Source: Thalassobius sp049116315
Lineage (GTDB): Bacteria; Pseudomonadota; Alphaproteobacteria; Rhodobacterales; Rhodobacteraceae
Assembly (NCBI GenBank): GCA_049116315.1
Contig: JAGDZD010000004.1
Location: forward strand, 62,001-126,000
DNA: 64,000 bases
Direction of reading: 5' to 3'
The notes beneath the pieces were generated by a model that was not told where the DNA came from, did not search any database, and saw nothing but the letters and a program-made list of their open reading frames with translations. Position numbers and translations under genes: made by a program. Each line of letters opens with the position of its first letter. Within the stretch, counting starts at the first letter, position 1. Positions 8,604-16,782 of this stretch are shown here, in pieces.

Positions 8604-9776
8604 TTAGGATGTTAGCGCTGCCACTCCGGGCAGTGTCTTTCCTTCCATCCATTCCAAAAATGCCCCGCCTGCGGTGGAGATATAAGTGAAATTTTCTGCG
8701 GCCCCAGCTTGGTTTAGCGCCGCAACAGTATCGCCGCCGCCCGCAACAGAAATCAGCTTTCCGGCTTGGCTCAGAGCGGCGGCTTTGTTCGCGGCCGCGT
8801 TTGTTCCGGTGTCAAAAGGAATAATTTCGAACGCGCCCAACGGGCCATTCCAGATCAAAGTTTTGGCCTCATCCAGAATCGCGCTGATCCGTTCCACCGC
8901 TTTGGGACCTGCATCCAAGATCATCTGATCGGCGGGGCAGGCGTCATTGGCCACAACAGAATTGGCTGCGCCTGCTTTGAATTCGGCAGAAACAACCACA
9001 TCTGCGGGCAGAACGATTTCACAGCCCAAACCTTTGGCTTTTTCGGTGATCTCTTGCGCTGTTGCGGTCATGTCGTGTTCGCACAGCGATTTGCCCACGT
9101 CGATGCCCTGAGCGGCCAAGAAGGTGTTGGCCATGCCGCCACCAATCACCAGATAATCAACCTTTTCGGCCAGATTGCCCAAAAGCTCCAGTTTGGTCGA
9201 CACTTTGGCACCGCCCACGACGGCAACCACGGGGCGCTTAGGTGTGCCCAATGCGCCTTCGAGCGCTTCGAGTTCCACCTGCATCAAGCGACCGGCGCAG
9301 GAGGGCAGGTATTTCGCCACGGCCTCGGTGGAGGCATGGGCGCGGTGCGCGGCGGAAAACGCGTCGTTGCAATAGATGTCACCCAGCTTGGCCAGACGTT
9401 GCGCAAAATCAGCATCGTTCTTTTCTTCGCCCGCATGAAAACGGATGTTTTCCAACAAGGCCAGATCGGCGTCGATACCGGCTTCGGCGGCCTCAAGGGT
9501 CTCAACAAAGGCCACGTCTTGACCCAAGGCTTTTTCAAGAGCGGGCAGGGTGACGCGCAGGCTCATCTCTGCGACGACCTGCCCTTTGGGACGGCCATAA
9601 TGTGCGATCAGCAAAGGTTTGCCGCCCTGTGCCAAAATATCTTTGATGGTGGGGACAATGCGTTCAATGCGGGTGGCGTCGGTGACCACTCCGTCTGCAA
9701 CAGGTACGTTGATATCCACGCGGACCAGCACGCGTTTTCCACCCAGGTCCATATCGTCCAAAGTCTTCCAAGCCAT
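8604..9776 (-). CDS. pgk: phosphoglycerate kinase
   Basis: Transfers phosphate between 1,3-bisphosphoglycerate and ADP in glycolysis/gluconeogenesis. Family motifs in order: RVDINVPV (about 20), IAHYGRPKG (substrate-binding), LLENIRFHAGEE, VVGGAKVSTKLELL, and the ATP-side GGGDTVAAL near residue 355. The 390-residue length is normal. The start at 9776 is fixed by GGAGG six bases upstream; the open frame extends 16 codons further without a ribosome site. The next gene downstream is fba. Confidence 0.96.
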   Translation of the reverse strand: MAWKTLDDMDLGGKRVLVRVDINVPVADGVVTDATRIERIVPTIKDILAQGGKPLLIAHYGRPKGQVVAEMSLRVTLPALEKALGQDVAFVETLEAAEAGIDADLALLENIRFHAGEEKNDADFAQRLAKLGDIYCNDAFSAAHRAHASTEAVAKYLPSCAGRLMQVELEALEGALGTPKRPVVAVVGGAKVSTKLELLGNLAEKVDYLVIGGGMANTFLAAQGIDVGKSLCEHDMTATAQEITEKAKGLGCEIVLPADVVVSAEFKAGAANSVVANDACPADQMILDAGPKAVERISAILDEAKTLIWNGPLGAFEIIPFDTGTNAAANKAAALSQAGKLISVAGGGDTVAALNQAGAAENFTYISTAGGAFLEWMEGKTLPGVAALTS

Positions 9777-9898
9777 GGTTTGCCTCCAATTTCGGTTGTG
9801 TCTCTCTTCGCGTGTCCCGCACACAGCGTCAAGCTCCGGCTTGGCAATTGCTTCACATCGCCTTAGGTATCATGCAACGCCTAACGAAGGAGCCCAAA

Positions 9899-10405
9899 AT
9901 GGCTGACTATAAAGACCCTGAAAACACCATTCTGATCGAACTGAAGGACGGCACTGTCGCAATCGAGCTGTTGCCTGACGTTGCCCCAAAGCATTGTGAC
10001 CGTATGAAAGAGCTGGCGCGCGCCGGTAAATACGACAATGTGGCCTTTCACCGTGTGATCGAAGGTTTCATGGCCCAGACCGGTGATGTTGAGCACGCCA
10101 ACATGGAAAAAGACTACAACCCCGGTCGCGCTGGCACCGGTGGGTCGGACATGGATGATCTGCCTGCAGAATTTTCCAAGCTGCCACATGACCGTGGCAC
10201 ATTGGGCGCGGCACGCTCTGCCAACCCGAACTCTGCCAACTCGCAGTTTTTCATCAACTTTGGCGACAACCACTTTCTGAACGGTCAGTACACTGTTTAT
10301 GGCCGGGTTGTTGCAGGCATGGAATTTGTTGACAAAATCGTACGCGGCGAGCCACCAGCGAACCCTGATCGTATGATCAGCATGAAGGTGGCGTCTGATG
10401 CGTAA
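9899..10405 (+). CDS. cyclophilin-type peptidyl-prolyl isomerase, cytoplasmic
   Basis: A single cyclophilin domain of 168 residues catalysing proline cis-trans isomerisation. Motifs FHRVIEGFMAQTGD (about 49-62), NSANSQFFINF and LNGQYTVYG are diagnostic. No signal peptide is visible, so it is cytoplasmic. ATG 9899 has GAAGGAG seven bases upstream; the frame is open further left but without a ribosome site and overlapping the pgk promoter region. Its last eight bases overlap the next cyclophilin gene, implying translational coupling. Confidence 0.95.
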   Translation: MADYKDPENTILIELKDGTVAIELLPDVAPKHCDRMKELARAGKYDNVAFHRVIEGFMAQTGDVEHANMEKDYNPGRAGTGGSDMDDLPAEFSKLPHDRGTLGAARSANPNSANSQFFINFGDNHFLNGQYTVYGRVVAGMEFVDKIVRGEPPANPDRMISMKVASDA

Positions 10406-10949
10406 ACTTGCTTTTGCATTGGCAATGCTGGCCAGCCCAGCAGCAGCCACAGGTCTGAGCATTGAAATTCAAAGCGGCGAGACTGTTTTGGGCACTGTTG
10501 AGATCGATCTGTTCGAAGCGGATGCGCCGAACCATGTGAAACAGATCAGCACGCTGGCCGCCGAAGGCGCCTATGACAACGTGGTGTTTCACCGCGTGAT
10601 CCAAGGCTTCATGGCGCAAACCGGTGATGTTGAGCATGGCAAACTGGGGGCGGACATGCGTCGCGCAGGCACCGGTGCGTCACATCTGCCAAACATCGAC
10701 GCCGAGTTCGGCAGCCTCTCCTTCGAGCGCGGTATCGTTGGCATGGCGCGGTCACGCAGCCCAAACTCGGCCAATGCGCAATTCTTTATCATGTTTGCAC
10801 CTGCGCCACATTTGAACGGTCAATACACCGTTGTCGGCGAAGTCACATCAGGCATGGATGTTGTTGATACGATCAAGTTGGGCCTTGGGGCCAACGGGGC
10901 CGTACTTGGCGCGCCTGACTTTATGAAATCGGTCACCGTAACCGAATGA
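10398..10949 (+). CDS. cyclophilin-type peptidyl-prolyl isomerase, exported
   Basis: Paralogue of the preceding gene, overlapping it by eight bases. It begins with a short Sec signal peptide (MRKLAFALAMLASPAAA, cleavage near residue 17-18) and so probably acts in the periplasm on secreted proteins. The cyclophilin core is complete, with FHRVIQGFMAQTGD, NSANAQFFIMF and LNGQYTVVGE. Length 183 residues. A clear terminator follows. The cytoplasmic/periplasmic pair looks like a tandem duplication in which the second copy gained an export signal. Confidence 0.95.
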   Translation: MRKLAFALAMLASPAAATGLSIEIQSGETVLGTVEIDLFEADAPNHVKQISTLAAEGAYDNVVFHRVIQGFMAQTGDVEHGKLGADMRRAGTGASHLPNIDAEFGSLSFERGIVGMARSRSPNSANAQFFIMFAPAPHLNGQYTVVGEVTSGMDVVDTIKLGLGANGAVLGAPDFMKSVTVTE

Positions 10950-10976
10950 TCGGGCCACGCCCTTTTTAACAGTGGA

Positions 10977-11006
10977 AAAGCCCAGGTTTCGCCCTGGGCT
11001 TTTTTG
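10977..11006 (+). terminator. Rho-independent terminator of the cyclophilin pair
   Basis: GCCCAGG (10981-10987) pairs with CCTGGGC (10994-11000), extended by A/T pairs, and is followed by six T. Confidence 0.9.
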
Positions 11007-11073
11007 TGTGCTCACTTTTAACTTATGGTTGCATTTTGATTCAGGTGAGACAATACTTGGTTTAAGATCCGAT

Positions 11074-12111
11074 GTGCGTTACCAAGTGTTCACCCGTTCA
11101 AAATCTCTGAAATTGACACCGTGGTTTGAAACCTTGCAGAAGTATCTTCAGATTTTCTTACCTGCGATTTGTTTGATTGCGGGATTGGTTGGATTCTACG
11201 TTGGAGCTTTGGCGCTTGGCGTGGACACGGTCAGTTTGATCTTTCTTCTTGGCTGTCCGCTGATTTCTGGTTTTGTCATTCTGTATTTTCGCCCCAAGAA
11301 CAGCTTTCGCACGTTTGGTGGTGCAGTGGTGTGGTTGCTGGGGGTGATGCTCTTGGCGATCTTCCTGACTTTTGGGCTTGGCTTTGAAGGCATGATCTGC
11401 GTGGCGATGGCGATTGTGCCAGTGTTGATTTTCACGTTGCTTGGCGGGGTGTTCTACTTGATCTTCCTGCGTTGGCGCTCTGAAACCAATGGGGCGGTCA
11501 CGTTGATCTCTTTTCCCCTGATTGCGCTGGCCATTGCCGATATGGCGCCGGTGGATCCGGTGATCTATGAGATCTCTACGGATGTGGTGATTGATGCCCC
11601 CGCAGAGGCGGTTTTTGCGATGTTGAAAACCATCGAGGACATTCAACCCGCCGAGGTGCCAACCCGATTGCCGCATCTACTTGGGGTGCCCAAACCCACC
11701 TCTGCCGTATGGAGCGAAACCGAAGAGGGGGCGTTGCGCCAATCTCGTTGGGGGCCCGACGTGCAGTTTCATGAGCGCATCACCAAAGTGGTCGAAGGCC
11801 AACAGATCTCTTGGGTCTTTGAGTTTCCAGAAGATTGGGCCGCCGAAGGGATCGAGGATCCGCACATCAAAGTGGGCGGTGACTATTTCGACATTCTGTC
11901 TGGGGGCTATCGTCTTGAGGATCTGGGGGGCAAAACCCGCCTGTCATTGACGACACGCACCTATGACAATTCGGGTTTTGGCGCTTATGCCAAATTCTGG
12001 CACGAGTTCTTTTTTGGCAGTTTTCACGAGGTCATCTTGGCGGTTGTCAAAACCCGCAGCGAAACTGCGAAACACGACCAGCCAACCGCCCAGGCCTTAT
12101 TGGATCTTTAA
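11074..12111 (+). CDS. membrane protein with C-terminal SRPBCC (START-like) domain
   Basis: The N-terminal half has about four hydrophobic helices. The C-terminal half (from about YEISTDVVIDAPAEAVFAML) resembles the SRPBCC/polyketide-cyclase fold, ending in RLSLTTRTYDNSGFGAYAKFW. The role is unknown; such domains bind hydrophobic ligands. The start is unresolved: the frame stays open through the upstream terminator, which cannot be coding. A promoter-like TTGCAT (11030-11035), 17-base spacer and AATACT (11053-11058) lies after the terminator, and GTG at 11074, GTG at 11086 or TTG at 11113 are possible. Its end overlaps by 15 bases the end of the convergent TerB-like gene. Confidence 0.7.
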   Translation: MRYQVFTRSKSLKLTPWFETLQKYLQIFLPAICLIAGLVGFYVGALALGVDTVSLIFLLGCPLISGFVILYFRPKNSFRTFGGAVVWLLGVMLLAIFLTFGLGFEGMICVAMAIVPVLIFTLLGGVFYLIFLRWRSETNGAVTLISFPLIALAIADMAPVDPVIYEISTDVVIDAPAEAVFAMLKTIEDIQPAEVPTRLPHLLGVPKPTSAVWSETEEGALRQSRWGPDVQFHERITKVVEGQQISWVFEFPEDWAAEGIEDPHIKVGGDYFDILSGGYRLEDLGGKTRLSLTTRTYDNSGFGAYAKFWHEFFFGSFHEVILAVVKTRSETAKHDQPTAQALLDL

Positions 12112-12534
12112 GCCGTGCTTCAGATCTTCGAGGGCGGTTTTCTGTTTCGCGGATAGGCCGTGCTGCCCAAATTTGGCGATCATTTTGATCACGTTCATCA
12201 AGGGGTCGAAATACTCCTGATCTGACAATTTGAACAATTTACGAGAGAGCCGGGCGATGGCTGGTTCTGCGCCCCCACATTCCGACATGATCCATCGTCC
12301 CAAAATGGCAAGCTCTTCGGCATCATCATGAGACACATTCAGCTGCTCTCTGAGGCTGCTGATCATCGCGGTTTTCTGATCCGATGTGGGAAAGGAATCC
12401 AATTCCAGAAACGCGGCGGCCAAGGCACCAATGGCCACTTTTGGATCCTCAATGGCGTCGACGGGGTGAATTGCGCTTTGGCGTTGAAAGCCAAAGCGGC
12501 GGGCTGCGGCGCGCACATCGTTGGCCACCCCCAT
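12097..12534 (-). CDS. TerB-like protein (tellurite-resistance/co-chaperone DjlA fold)
   Basis: A 145-residue all-helical protein. It resembles the TerB-like fold in its middle (AIGALAAAFLELDSFP, then EELAILGRWIMSECGG), which is often acidic and metal-binding. Here the acidic motif is modest, so metal binding is not assured. The ATG at 12534 has AGGA five bases upstream. A 25-codon membrane micro-ORF lies 15 bases upstream on the same strand, probably in the same transcript. It ends inside the convergent SRPBCC gene. No ter operon partners are nearby, so tellurite resistance should not be assumed. Confidence 0.65.
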   Translation of the reverse strand: MGVANDVRAAARRFGFQRQSAIHPVDAIEDPKVAIGALAAAFLELDSFPTSDQKTAMISSLREQLNVSHDDAEELAILGRWIMSECGGAEPAIARLSRKLFKLSDQEYFDPLMNVIKMIAKFGQHGLSAKQKTALEDLKHGLKIQ

Positions 12535-12549
12535 CAAATCCTGTGTGGC

Positions 12550-12627
12550 TTATGCGGCGTTGCGCGCCCGGTTGATCCAAAAAAACGCCGCTGTGGCAAT
12601 CGCCAGAAGGCTCAAGATAATTGGCAT
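12550..12627 (-). CDS. 25-residue single-helix membrane micro-protein
   Basis: Reads M-PIILSLLAIATAAFFWI followed by NRARNAA: one hydrophobic helix (residues 2-18) and a short basic tail, giving an N-out/C-in prediction. A good ribosome site (AAGGAC) is seven bases before the ATG. It lies 15 bases upstream of the TerB-like gene on the same strand. I recognise no family. The ribosome site and the membrane-helix composition favour a real gene over chance. Confidence 0.5.
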   Translation of the reverse strand: MPIILSLLAIATAAFFWINRARNAA

Positions 12628-12809
12628 TTAGTATGTCCTTTGTAGAAATGGCGCGACGCACAATCATGGGATTGCTTTTCGGGCGCACACCCATCTCAAG
12701 GTTACATGTGCTCCGCCTCAATCACAAGGCCGTGCGGATGGCTGGGCAGGGGCGTCTTTTCGCGTCACACTCAACAGGCAACCAACCTACATGTTCATCG
12801 GAGGTGTCT

Positions 12810-13781
12810 ATGAAACGTCTCATTTTGGCCTTTGGCCTTGCCGTGGGGCTGAGTGCCGGCGCGGCTTCAGCGGATCCCACGTTCTGGCAATATGAATGGC
12901 CCGATACAGATTTTGATAAAACCATTATCACAAACTGGCAGGAAATTTTGTCGGGCGGCCCCCCCAAAGATGGGATCCCTGCCATTGATGACCCCTCGCA
13001 CATCAAACACGCAGATGAAACCGAATTGGACCCAAGAGAATCCGTGATCACGGTGGCCTTGCCCGGGGAAACACCTCGGGCCTATCCGCTGCGTTATTTG
13101 ATGTGGCATGAAATCGTGAATGATCAGATCGGAGAGGTGCCTGTGGCCGTGACGTTCTGTCCTTTGTGCAATTCTGCCATCGTGTTTGACCGACGCGTCG
13201 CTGGCCAAGAGCTTAGCTTTGGGGTTTCGGGCAAATTACGCAATTCAGACATGGTGATGTATGACCGGCAAACTCAAAGCTGGTGGCAACAGGCTTTGGG
13301 CACGGGCATCGTGGGTGAGATGACCGATGTTGAGTTGACCCAACTGCCGGTCTGGATGGAAAGTTGGGCCAGCTATCGTGCGGCGCACCCAAACGGGTTG
13401 GTGATGGCGCAGCCGCGTTTCGCCCGGGCCTATGGGCAAAACCCTTACCGCAATTACGACAGCTCTAAGCGGCCGTTCCTGTACAGCGGGGAAAACCCGC
13501 CGCATGATGTGCCGCCGCTGATGCGGGTTGTGCGGGTGGGGGACACCGCTTGGACGATGGCGCGCCTGCGGCAAGAGCAAACGATCCGCGAAGATGGCCT
13601 GACGTTGACATGGGAAGACGAACAAGCCTCGGCGCTGGACACCTCCAGCTTGGGGCAGGGGAAATCTGTGGGGGCTATCCGGGTGCGCGATGCCAACGGA
13701 CAGGACGTGGTCCATGATGTGATGTTTGCCTTTTCGTTCCACGCCTTCTGGCCCGAGGGGCGCTGGAGGATGGCGCCTTAA
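12810..13781 (+). CDS. DUF3179 family exported protein
   Basis: Begins with a signal peptide (MKRLILAFGLAVGLSAGAASA, cleaved near residue 21). The mature part matches the DUF3179 family: YPLRYLMWHEIVND, the cysteine-containing VTFCPLCNSAIVFDR (about residues 111-125), and FGVSGKLRNSDMVMYDRQTQSWW. No activity is established for the family, as far as I know; the CPLCN cysteines could bind metal or form a disulfide. GGAGGTG lies at 12800-12806, fixing ATG 12810. An open frame continues 63 codons upstream without a ribosome site. It ends 29 bases before the end of the convergent broken aminotransferase. Confidence 0.85.
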   Translation: MKRLILAFGLAVGLSAGAASADPTFWQYEWPDTDFDKTIITNWQEILSGGPPKDGIPAIDDPSHIKHADETELDPRESVITVALPGETPRAYPLRYLMWHEIVNDQIGEVPVAVTFCPLCNSAIVFDRRVAGQELSFGVSGKLRNSDMVMYDRQTQSWWQQALGTGIVGEMTDVELTQLPVWMESWASYRAAHPNGLVMAQPRFARAYGQNPYRNYDSSKRPFLYSGENPPHDVPPLMRVVRVGDTAWTMARLRQEQTIREDGLTLTWEDEQASALDTSSLGQGKSVGAIRVRDANGQDVVHDVMFAFSFHAFWPEGRWRMAP

Positions 13782-13810
13782 CCCCTAACCCTTACCCCTT
13801 AACCATGACC

Positions 13811-14986
13811 TTAAGCGTGGGCCAGTTCCCCAGCAAAGGTCAGCAAGGTCGCAAAGGCCTGGGCAAACGGTTCATCCGCAACGGTCATGGCCACGCGGAT
13901 GTGCCCGGCGGCGGACATCCCAAAGCTTTCGCCGGGCATCACCGCGATATGGTGCTTTTCAAGCAGGGCCAGCGCAAAGGCTTCGCCGCTGAGATGCGTG
14001 GCGCGGATGTCCAACATCATATACATCGCGCCCTGAGGTGGCAGGGCTGAGACAACGGATTGCGTGGCCAATGCCTTTAGCGCAAGGGCACGGCGTCGCT
14101 CAAATGGGGCGGCAACCTCTTGTTCCAAAGCCGGTCCTTGGTGCAGGGCAAACAGCGCCGCATCCTGAATAAATCCGGGCACGCCGTAATTGGTGTTGAT
14201 CGCCAGATTGCTGAGATGCGCAATGGCCTCCTCGGGCCCGACGATCCAACCTAGGCGGCTGCCGGTCATGGCGTGAGATTTGGACATCGAGCCGACCACC
14301 AAGGTGCGCTCTGCCATGTCTGGCAGGGCACGCGGGCTTAGGTGGACCCCGTCCCAAACCTGCGTGTCATAGACCTAATCTGAAATCAGCCACATGTCGT
14401 GATCCCGGGTGATCTGTGCGATCATTTCCAACGTGTCGCGCGGATACACCGCACCGGTTGGGTTGTTGGGCGAGTTGATCAATAAGACTTTGGCGACCGC
14501 CGCTTGGGGTTTCAGCGCGGCTTCTTGGGGCAGGAACCCATCGCTTGATCGGGTTTGAACGGCCTTGGGCCGCGCGCCGGCTGCGCGAATGGTGCCGGGG
14601 TAGGTGGCATAGTAGGGATCAATAAACAGCGCAGTGTCGCCCGGATCACAGCTGGCATGAAAGGCCGCGAACAGCGCCGCTTGGCCCCCTGCCGTGATCA
14701 AGACGTTGTTGGATTGCGTCGTCACGCCGGTGCGCGCCTCTACGCGGGCCGCCACTTCGGCGCGCAGGGCCGGGATGCCGGGAATATCCGCATAGCCAGT
14801 GTGGCCGGCATGGGCGGCCTCTGCCATGGCGGCAATGATGTTTGGGGCGGTGCGGATGTCGTGTTCGCCGATGGTCAATTCGATCACCGGGAGGCCGTCG
14901 GCCCGCATCTGGCGCGCCCGGTAAAACACCGCCCAGCCATCTGCACCAGTGCCATGCAACGTCTGTACGCGAAGCGATAGTTTCAT
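13811..14986 (-). pseudogene. PLP-dependent aspartate/aromatic-type aminotransferase interrupted by an amber codon
   Basis: The reading frame encodes a fold-type I aminotransferase of about 391 residues in one continuous frame, except for TAG at 14377-14375 between WLISD and VYDTQVWDG. The family motif there is ISDEVYD, so the change is most simply GAG (Glu) to TAG, one substitution. Upstream are TAGGQAALFAAF and NSPNNPTGAVYPRDTL; downstream is the PLP-lysine motif SMSKSHAMTGSRLGW. The ribosome site GGAAAGAG precedes ATG 14986. No other lesion is visible, so inactivation is recent, or the base is a sequencing error, or the amber is read through. The C-terminal third could in principle re-initiate at the ATG at 14317 but would lack the substrate-binding N-terminus. 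Confidence 0.85.
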
Positions 14987-15095
14987 GACACTCTTTCCAG
15001 CGGGCTGCACTAATTCAGCGCCAAAAGGCCGTGCCTTCCCAAAAAAGTCAATTCAGTGATTGTGAGGCACCCCATCAGCGTTTATCATGCCCGCC

Positions 15096-15137
15096 ATGAA
15101 AAGAACAATTTGCATTATCTGCTGCATTACTGGCTGA
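15096..15137 (+). other. possible Cys-rich leader peptide upstream of cysS
   Basis: A 13-codon frame reads MKRTICIICCITG, with three cysteine codons in a row of five. It lies 94 bp before the cysteinyl-tRNA synthetase gene. A small hairpin (CTGAG-TTT-CTCAG) and a T/C-rich stretch follow it. Cys-rich leaders can sense charged tRNA-Cys. No clear ribosome site is visible, so this remains a suggestion. Confidence 0.25.
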
Positions 15138-15230
15138 GTTTCTCAGGCTGGTTCTTCTGTTCTTCTCAAACATCTGCGAAGTTGATAGGTCCGGCCCGAA
15201 ACAAGGCTTTGCACGTGTGAGGACCGACCC

Positions 15231-16673
15231 ATGACGACCATTCGGCTGCATAATTCTAAGACGCGGCAAAAAGAGATTTTTGAACCGATCGATCCGCAAA
15301 ACGTCCGGATGTACGTCTGTGGGCCCACAGTCTATGACCGCGCGCATATCGGCAACGCCCGCCCTGTGATCGTGTTTGACACGCTCTATCGGTTGCTGCG
15401 CCACGTCTATGGGGCAGAGCACGTCACCTATGTGCGCAACTTCACGGATGTGGATGACAAGATCAACGCCACGGCGCTGTCGCGCAAAGAGGCTGGCGCG
15501 GATGGCTCGTTGGAGCAGCTCGTGCAGGAGCGTTCGGATGAAACCATCGACTGGTACCTGAAGGACATGGGCGCGTTGGGGGCGATGCAGCCAAGCGCGA
15601 TGCCCCGCGCCACGGAATTCATTGCACCCATGGTGGCGATGATTGAGGATCTGATCGCCAAGGGGCACGCCTATGCCGCAGAAGGCCATGTGCTGTTTGC
15701 AGTGGACAGCTATCAGGCCTATGGCGCGTTGTCGGGACGATCGGTGGATGACATGATCGCTGGCTCCCGTGTCGAAGTGGCCCCCTACAAGCGCAATCCG
15801 ATGGACTTTGTGCTGTGGAAACCCTCAAGCGACGCGCTGCCGGGTTGGGAAAGCCCTTGGGGGCGCGGGCGTCCGGGCTGGCACATCGAATGTTCAGCGA
15901 TGGCGGATGAGATTCTGATGAAGGATTTGCCAGCGGATCAAAAGAGTTTTGATATCCATGGTGGCGGCAACGATCTGCAATTTCCGCATCACGAGAATGA
16001 AATTGCGCAAAGCTGCTGTGCCAATCCAGAAGGTAATTTTGCAAATTATTGGGTGCACAACGAGATGTTGCAGGTTGAGGGCAAAAAGATGTCCAAATCG
16101 CTGGGCAACTTTTTCACGGTGCGCGACCTCTTGGACCAAGGCGTGCCCGGTGAGGTGATCCGCTTTGTGTTTCTGTCGACCCACTATGGCAAACCGATGG
16201 ATTGGACCGCGCAGAAGGCCGCCGAAGCAGAGGCAACCTTGCGCAAATGGCGCGCGCTCTGTGCTGGGGCAGATCCGGTTGGGCCGGATCAAGCGGTGGT
16301 GGACGCGCTGGCCGAAGATCTGAACACTGCCGGCGCTTTGACCCGTCTGCATGCGATGGCCAAAGAGATTGCAGCCAATCCGCAGAAAGACTGCTTTTAT
16401 GAAAAAGGGGCGTTCTTGGCCTCGGCGCAGTTGTTGGGCTTGCTCAGCGAGTCGCTTGGCGACTGGGCCGAACAGGCAGATGTGGATCTGAGCGCTTTGG
16501 CGGAGCGTCTGGCACAGGCGCGTGACACCGCGATGCAGAGCAAAGATTTTTCCGAAGTGGATCGGTTGAAGTCGGCGCTGTTGGGCGCCGGTGTGGAAGT
16601 GCGCATGAGCAAGGCTGGGGTTGAACTGTTGGCGGGGCCGCAGTTTGATGCCGCCAAGCTAGAGGATCTGTGA
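15231..16673 (+). CDS. cysS: cysteinyl-tRNA synthetase
   Basis: Class I synthetase charging tRNA-Cys. Its HIGH-type motif is HIGNARP (about residue 41), the Zn-binding region includes CGPTVYDR, WHIECSAM and GGGNDLQFPHHENEIAQS, and the KMSKS loop is KKMSKSLGNF (about 285). The 480-residue length is normal. GAGGA lies about eight bases before ATG 15231. The 244-bp upstream region holds the possible leader peptide at 15096-15137. The next gene, cimA, follows after 109 bp. Confidence 0.97.
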   Translation: MTTIRLHNSKTRQKEIFEPIDPQNVRMYVCGPTVYDRAHIGNARPVIVFDTLYRLLRHVYGAEHVTYVRNFTDVDDKINATALSRKEAGADGSLEQLVQERSDETIDWYLKDMGALGAMQPSAMPRATEFIAPMVAMIEDLIAKGHAYAAEGHVLFAVDSYQAYGALSGRSVDDMIAGSRVEVAPYKRNPMDFVLWKPSSDALPGWESPWGRGRPGWHIECSAMADEILMKDLPADQKSFDIHGGGNDLQFPHHENEIAQSCCANPEGNFANYWVHNEMLQVEGKKMSKSLGNFFTVRDLLDQGVPGEVIRFVFLSTHYGKPMDWTAQKAAEAEATLRKWRALCAGADPVGPDQAVVDALAEDLNTAGALTRLHAMAKEIAANPQKDCFYEKGAFLASAQLLGLLSESLGDWAEQADVDLSALAERLAQARDTAMQSKDFSEVDRLKSALLGAGVEVRMSKAGVELLAGPQFDAAKLEDL

Positions 16674-16691
16674 TGGGGTCGTGCGGGCATA

Positions 16692-16708
16692 GGGGGCTGT
16701 CCGCCCCC
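16692..16708. repeat. GC-rich hairpin/intergenic repeat between cysS and cimA
   Basis: GGGGGC-TGTCC-GCCCCC forms a six-pair hairpin with no T-run. It is followed by a C-rich segment and CCCCCGCAGGTATTTGAACC (16741-16760), which resembles intergenic repeats common in Rhodobacteraceae (from memory). It occurs once in this window. Confidence 0.35.
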
Positions 16709-16782
16709 GGCGGTGCCCCCCTTGCAGGGGATCACCACCTCCCCCGCAGGTATTTGAACCAAGAAAAAGCAGGGGGGCTGGG

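Noticed and set aside
8609..8624. Palindrome-like GATGTTAGCGCTGCC at the 3' end of pgk
   Set aside because: It is coding sequence at the pgk C-terminus and only one half-site matches; not counted as an operator.
8766..9866. Long open frame antisense to pgk (366 codons)
   Set aside because: Pgk is certain from its motifs; the antisense frame is the usual high-GC shadow.
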